From the NCBI RefSeq assembly GCF_964340395.1, contig NC_135563.1, forward strand, positions 2,492,001 to 2,556,000: a DNA stretch of 64,000 bases, given 5' to 3'. The stretch is from Glandiceps talaboti. Lineage: Eukaryota; Hemichordata; Enteropneusta; Spengelidae. The position numbers and the translations under genes are program-made. Under the pieces are notes generated by a model. It had not been told where the DNA came from. It did not search any database and saw only the letters and a list, made by a program, of their open reading frames with translations. Positions 60,240 through 64,000 of the stretch are shown here, one piece after another. The first letter of the stretch is position 1, and each line of letters starts with the position of its first letter.

Positions 60240-60418
60240 TGTTATGGCCTATGATCAGTCTATAGTTACTAAATGCTATAACTATCACTGAGACGACACA
60301 TCAGACTTACACAAAGTACGCCATCTTTATTATAAGGTGACCTGACGTCATCAACAACATTATACATGACCTTTGACCTATGACTGTGACTTCATACATT
60401 AACTCATATATACTAACA
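60240..60418 (-). mobile_element. 3' LTR of the Ty3/Gypsy element
   Basis: On the minus strand the LTR starts TGTTAGTATATATGAG directly after a polypurine tract and ends GGCCATAACA, giving TGTTA ... TAACA inverted tips and a length of 179 bp. AATAAA (complement at 60,326-60,331) sits within TTATAATAAAG, which could serve as TATA box and/or polyadenylation signal. An alternative end at 60,230 (AACA) is possible. The 5' LTR is beyond the window, so the boundary cannot be confirmed by comparison. Confidence 0.7.
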
Positions 60419-60431
60419 TCTCCCTTTTTCC
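60419..60431 (-). promoter_or_regulatory. Polypurine tract (plus-strand primer site)
   Basis: GGAAAAAGGGAGA on the minus strand, immediately before TGTTAG of the LTR. This is the expected position for the reverse-transcription primer site of an LTR element. Confidence 0.8.
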
Positions 60432-60753
60432 AAGATTTGTATTTGTAAACATCTGACTTTGACATTATACAGTGTTTTGTTATTGCATTGTCTTTGGCAA
60501 TTATGTCAAATCAGAGTAAGGGTTATTGCATTGTCTTTGGCAATAATATCAAATCTCAGGCGAGTCAGTAGACTATACTGTAACGTGTTCATCAAAGCAT
60601 ATGATATGAAATCAATACTGTACAGTCAATAATTGTTCATTGTTCTCCGAGTCTTTATATCTTTATATGGTCCGTACTTACAATTGACAGTTGCATGCAT
60701 AACTGTACATTTATATAGTTGAACACAAACTATAACTAAGTTTAAACTTCAAT
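60432..60753 (-). other. Ty3/Gypsy 3' untranslated region between pol stop and polypurine tract
   Basis: About 320 bases with no ORF; ATTGCATTGTCTTTGGCAAT is repeated twice (about 60,485-60,545). No env-like gene is present, as expected for a non-viral Gypsy element. Confidence 0.6.
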
Positions 60754-63700
60754 TTAGACAGTAAAGTCTTTATACTTGTGTGGTGCAACGCTTTGCCTCC
60801 CACACCTTGTGGTTACTACTTTTGTTACTGGTGTTGAAACCAATGGCTTAGAGTCAATGATATTGTCTTTACATTTAGCTGTTGTGATGCTGGTTGACAT
60901 ATCCCTTTGTCCAGATGAGGGCGCTGTTGTGGAAGACTGTTTCACAGTGTTTTCAATTTCTGACTTTACAGGATGAGACATTGTTGTTTTCTCAAACTTA
61001 CTGGGTGTTATTTGTGTTGTATGATTAGGTTTGACATCACTATGATCTGGTCGTAGAAATTTCCTATTTCTTCGATACAGTTTACCTTGTTCTGACTCTA
61101 TCAAGTATGAACGCGTGCCAACCTTTGCTACACACATTCCTTTCTCCCATGGTTCTCTATGTCTTATCGGCTGTAATCTCACCGAATCCCCTATCTCCAA
61201 TGCTGGAAGTGGCTTAGCATGTTTGTCATATGCTGCTTTGGCTTTCTGACGTTTGGTTATGATGTTGTCATAAACACCATCAACAATTTGTGGTTTTAGT
61301 AATGGTTCAGATGTTGGTATAGTGGTTCTTGTCCTTCTGGACATCAGTTTTTGAACTGGACTTGAACCATATATATCAGGTGTATTTCTCCATTCAAGCA
61401 AGGCTAATTGTATGCACTTACTATCACGTTTAGCTTTCTTAACAAGCTTCTTAGCAATCTTCACTGCTGACTCTACCTTGCCATTACTTTGGCTGTGATA
61501 TGGCGAAGTAGTTGTGTGTTTAAACTCCCATTCGCTAGAAAAAGTGGAAAATTCATCACTGATGTATTGCGGACCATTGTCTGTTACCATATCCGCTATT
61601 CCATGTCTTGCGAAATGAATCTTGGTAGTATTGATTATAGTAGTAGACAAAGTGTCATTAAGTAAGTCTATCTCAAAATAATCACTGTAGTAGTCAACGG
61701 TGACTAGATAATTTTCTCCATATAATGTGAAGAGATCTTGACCGACCTTCGACCATGGTGTGCTGGGAATTTTATGTGTCATTAATGGTTCCTTTTGTTG
61801 TTTGGCTAGGAAGTCATTACAAATTCCACATGACTGTACTTTGTCCCTAATTTCTGCTACCATACCTGGCCAAAAAAGAACGTCACGAGCTCTCCTCACA
61901 CAAGCATCCGGGCCTAAGTGGCTAGAATGCGCTCTCGCAATCATCTGTGATCGCATACTAACTGGAATAATTACCTTCATCCCCTTGTACAAAACACCGT
62001 CTTGTACAGTGAGTTCATCTCTGAAATTCCAATACTCTAGGATGCAAACTGGAACGCTATCTCTCGAGTCTGGCCATCCTATCATAACTGTACTCATTAA
62101 AGTTTGCAATTGTGCATCTGCATTGGTGCACGACTTTACTTGCTGGTGTGTGCCTTCAGATAAACGCATATATTCTACCTGATTGATCTCAGCAATTTCC
62201 TGAAACAATTGCTTCTCTCTATAAAGCTGGAATATCTGGTAATCTGGTGTGCTTTCCTCCTTGATGTCTGCATATGTACTGGGCTCGTAAGCCCTGCTCA
62301 ACATGTCTGCAATGAACATCTTAGATCCTGGTAAGTACTCAACATGTAGGTTGTATTTCTGCAATCGAAGCAGCATTCTCTGAAGCCGTTTAGGCGAAGA
62401 GTGTATTGGTTTGGTGAAAATCGGGACCAAGGGTTTGTGGTCTGATCCAACTGATATAGATTCTCTACCATGCAAATACTGGTCAAACCTACAGCATGCG
62501 AATACTATAGCCAAACATTCCTTTTCTATCTGCGCGTATCTGCGTTCTGTTGCTGAGAGTGATCGAGATGCGAATGCTACTGGCTGTCCACACTGTAGTA
62601 ATGTAGCACCTAGTCCCGACTCTGAGGCGTCACACTGAATCGTAACTTCACTTTGTACGTCGTAGTACTTGAGTAGTGGTGCTGTGCTGATAAGCTGTTG
62701 TATGGTGGCAAAAGCTTCTGCTTGCTGGCTTTCCCATATGAACTCTATATTCTTCTCCATTATCTTACGCAGAGGTTCACAAACTTCAGAGAGTTTGGGC
62801 ATGAACCTAGATAAGTAGTTGATACATCCAAGCAGGCGCTGTACTGCCTTCTTATCGCTTGGTGGTGGCATATTGGTAATTGCAGACACCTTCATAGGAT
62901 CTGGCTTCAATCCTTCACTGGTGAACAGCTGACCCATAAAGGAGACTTCCTTTTTCCTGAGTCTGAACTTCTTCTTATTCAGCTTTAGATTAGTCTTGCG
63001 TGCTCGGTCTAGAAGTTTCATCAGATTTTTGTCATGATCTCTGACTGCTTCTTCCATTGTGTTTCCACAACCGTAGCACAGAATGTCATCGACTATGGCT
63101 TCTACGCCATTTAATCCAGATAATACCTCATTTTGACGACGCTGGTACTCCTCAGGAGCACTGCTGATGCCTTGTGGCATTCTTAGGTAACGATAACGAC
63201 CATACGGCGTCCAAAATGTAGTCAGGTGAGAGCTCTCTTCATCTAACTTTATCTGGAAGAAACCATCTTTGGCATCCAATACTGTAAATACCTTGGCATT
63301 TGCCAGTTTGGGCAACAGTTCGTCCACTGTAGGCAATTGGTATTTTGGTCTCTTAATCGCTCTATTCAAGTCTCTTGGATCCAAACATACTCTTAGCTTA
63401 TTTGGTTTCTGTACTGCTACAAGGCTGCTGATCCAGTCAGTTGGTTCTGTTACCTTGGCTATGATGCCTTGTTTCTCCATTTCATCAATTTTAGTCTTTA
63501 GCTTCTCCTTCAAAGGCACTGGTACTCGACGTGGAGCATGCTGAACTGGCTGAACAGTAGGATCTACCTGGATATGATATTCACCAGGTAAACATCCCAG
63601 TCCTGTGAATATATCTTTATATTCACGCATAATATGCTCAAATGATACAGGCTTGTATTCCTCTCCTTGTATCATATTCACTGACTTGGTAAGCTGAAGT

Positions 63701-63999
63701 GACAACCATCCATTCCTAATGCAAGTGTTGCCATCTATAATGGGCCATGGTGCTTGCCTTAGAATGTCAAATGTTGTGCGATGTTTACAACCGTTGCTAT
63801 GTCTAACAGTCAACGTGTATGTACCCAATGGAGTAATCACTCTACCATCATACAGCTTGATTTTGCCTTTCGGCGGATCCAATTTCACACGACCTATTTG
63901 CAAAATGTTCTGTAGATCTGTGTATGACATGGCACTACATGTCGCTCCAGAGTCAAGCTGTACAGAGACTGTAGATGGATATGCTGTGTGAAATGTTAA
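60754..63999 (-). CDS. pol: Ty3/Gypsy retrotransposon Pol (protease end, RT, RNase H, integrase), partial
   Basis: An uninterrupted minus frame enters at the right edge and ends at 60,754. The protease active site DSGAT lies just inside the edge (about 63,940-63,954). Counting from the first Met at 63,930, the reverse transcriptase spans about 115-330 (LDAKDGFF at 218-225, RMPQGISSAP, VDD at 280-282). RNase H follows (D434, E471, SDHKP, D542). The integrase has a HHCC zinc finger (H668, H671, C701, C704) and a D-D35-E core (D746, D784, E820). A C-terminal basic tail contains LRPDH. All catalytic residues are present with no stop or frameshift, so the copy is young or recently active. It resembles the animal lineage often annotated K02A2.6-like. 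Gag and the 5' LTR lie outside the window. Confidence 0.93.
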   Translation of the reverse strand, partial: LTFHTAYPSTVSVQLDSGATCSAMSYTDLQNILQIGRVKLDPPKGKIKLYDGRVITPLGTYTLTVRHSNGCKHRTTFDILRQAPWPIIDGNTCIRNGWLSLQLTKSVNMIQGEEYKPVSFEHIMREYKDIFTGLGCLPGEYHIQVDPTVQPVQHAPRRVPVPLKEKLKTKIDEMEKQGIIAKVTEPTDWISSLVAVQKPNKLRVCLDPRDLNRAIKRPKYQLPTVDELLPKLANAKVFTVLDAKDGFFQIKLDEESSHLTTFWTPYGRYRYLRMPQGISSAPEEYQRRQNEVLSGLNGVEAIVDDILCYGCGNTMEEAVRDHDKNLMKLLDRARKTNLKLNKKKFRLRKKEVSFMGQLFTSEGLKPDPMKVSAITNMPPPSDKKAVQRLLGCINYLSRFMPKLSEVCEPLRKIMEKNIEFIWESQQAEAFATIQQLISTAPLLKYYDVQSEVTIQCDASESGLGATLLQCGQPVAFASRSLSATERRYAQIEKECLAIVFACCRFDQYLHGRESISVGSDHKPLVPIFTKPIHSSPKRLQRMLLRLQKYNLHVEYLPGSKMFIADMLSRAYEPSTYADIKEESTPDYQIFQLYREKQLFQEIAEINQVEYMRLSEGTHQQVKSCTNADAQLQTLMSTVMIGWPDSRDSVPVCILEYWNFRDELTVQDGVLYKGMKVIIPVSMRSQMIARAHSSHLGPDACVRRARDVLFWPGMVAEIRDKVQSCGICNDFLAKQQKEPLMTHKIPSTPWSKVGQDLFTLYGENYLVTVDYYSDYFEIDLLNDTLSTTIINTTKIHFARHGIADMVTDNGPQYISDEFSTFSSEWEFKHTTTSPYHSQSNGKVESAVKIAKKLVKKAKRDSKCIQLALLEWRNTPDIYGSSPVQKLMSRRTRTTIPTSEPLLKPQIVDGVYDNIITKRQKAKAAYDKHAKPLPALEIGDSVRLQPIRHREPWEKGMCVAKVGTRSYLIESEQGKLYRRNRKFLRPDHSDVKPNHTTQITPSKFEKTTMSHPVKSEIENTVKQSSTTAPSSGQRDMSTSITTAKCKDNIIDSKPLVSTPVTKVVTTRCGRQSVAPHKYKDFTV

Positions 64000-64000
64000 A

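Overview
This is a window of animal nuclear DNA, AT-rich and gene-poor. Genes are split by multi-kilobase introns, and most of the sequence is tandem repeats and mobile elements. Frequent ACATGTACATGTA-type words, a CR1-like retrotransposon with a PHD finger and a GDVHSNPGP 2A-like motif, and a Ty3/Gypsy polyprotein suggest a marine invertebrate (hemichordate, amphioxus, brachiopod or mollusc). The sequence alone does not decide which. A 100-N assembly gap lies inside a satellite.

Layout. 1-1030 (minus): first coding exon of an unrecognised acidic, Ser-rich protein that runs off the left edge. 1.0-6.1 kb: dispersed repeats, a MITE-like element and a 65-bp minisatellite. 6.1-9.2 kb: decayed 5' half of a CR1-like element, interrupted by a 1.67-kb DNA transposon. 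9.2-12.0 kb: degraded repeats. 12.0-18.2 kb: a TCTA-derived satellite. 18.2-18.8 kb: a decayed element ORF with a poly-C 3' region; a relative lies inverted at 51.6-52.2 kb. 20.0-20.8 kb: a coiled-coil pseudogene. 21.36-26.66 kb: a giant foldback element made of 31-bp/155-bp repeats and flanked by a 9-bp duplication. 27.7-42.0 kb: a complete four-exon mitoferrin gene (plus strand) whose introns are loaded with minisatellites. 42-52 kb: minisatellites and G/C-tract repeats. 53.08-58.14 kb: a second foldback-type element with 35-bp sub-repeats and a 6-bp duplication. 58.64-58.72 kb: tRNA-Lys(CUU), minus strand. 59.29-59.41 kb: first exon of a BOD1/FAM44 (Shg1-domain) gene, plus strand. 59.9-60.2 kb: palindromes. 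60.24-64.0 kb: the 3' LTR and pol of a Ty3/Gypsy element (minus), cut by the right edge.

The cellular genes are the left-edge gene, mitoferrin (iron import into mitochondria), tRNA-Lys and BOD1. They are unrelated in function and show no joint regulation. The most unusual content is structural: two unrelated long-inverted-repeat elements built from short tandem units, a nested transposon in a 2A-bearing retroelement, and intronic minisatellites that repeat a branch-point-like TACTAAC heptamer dozens of times.
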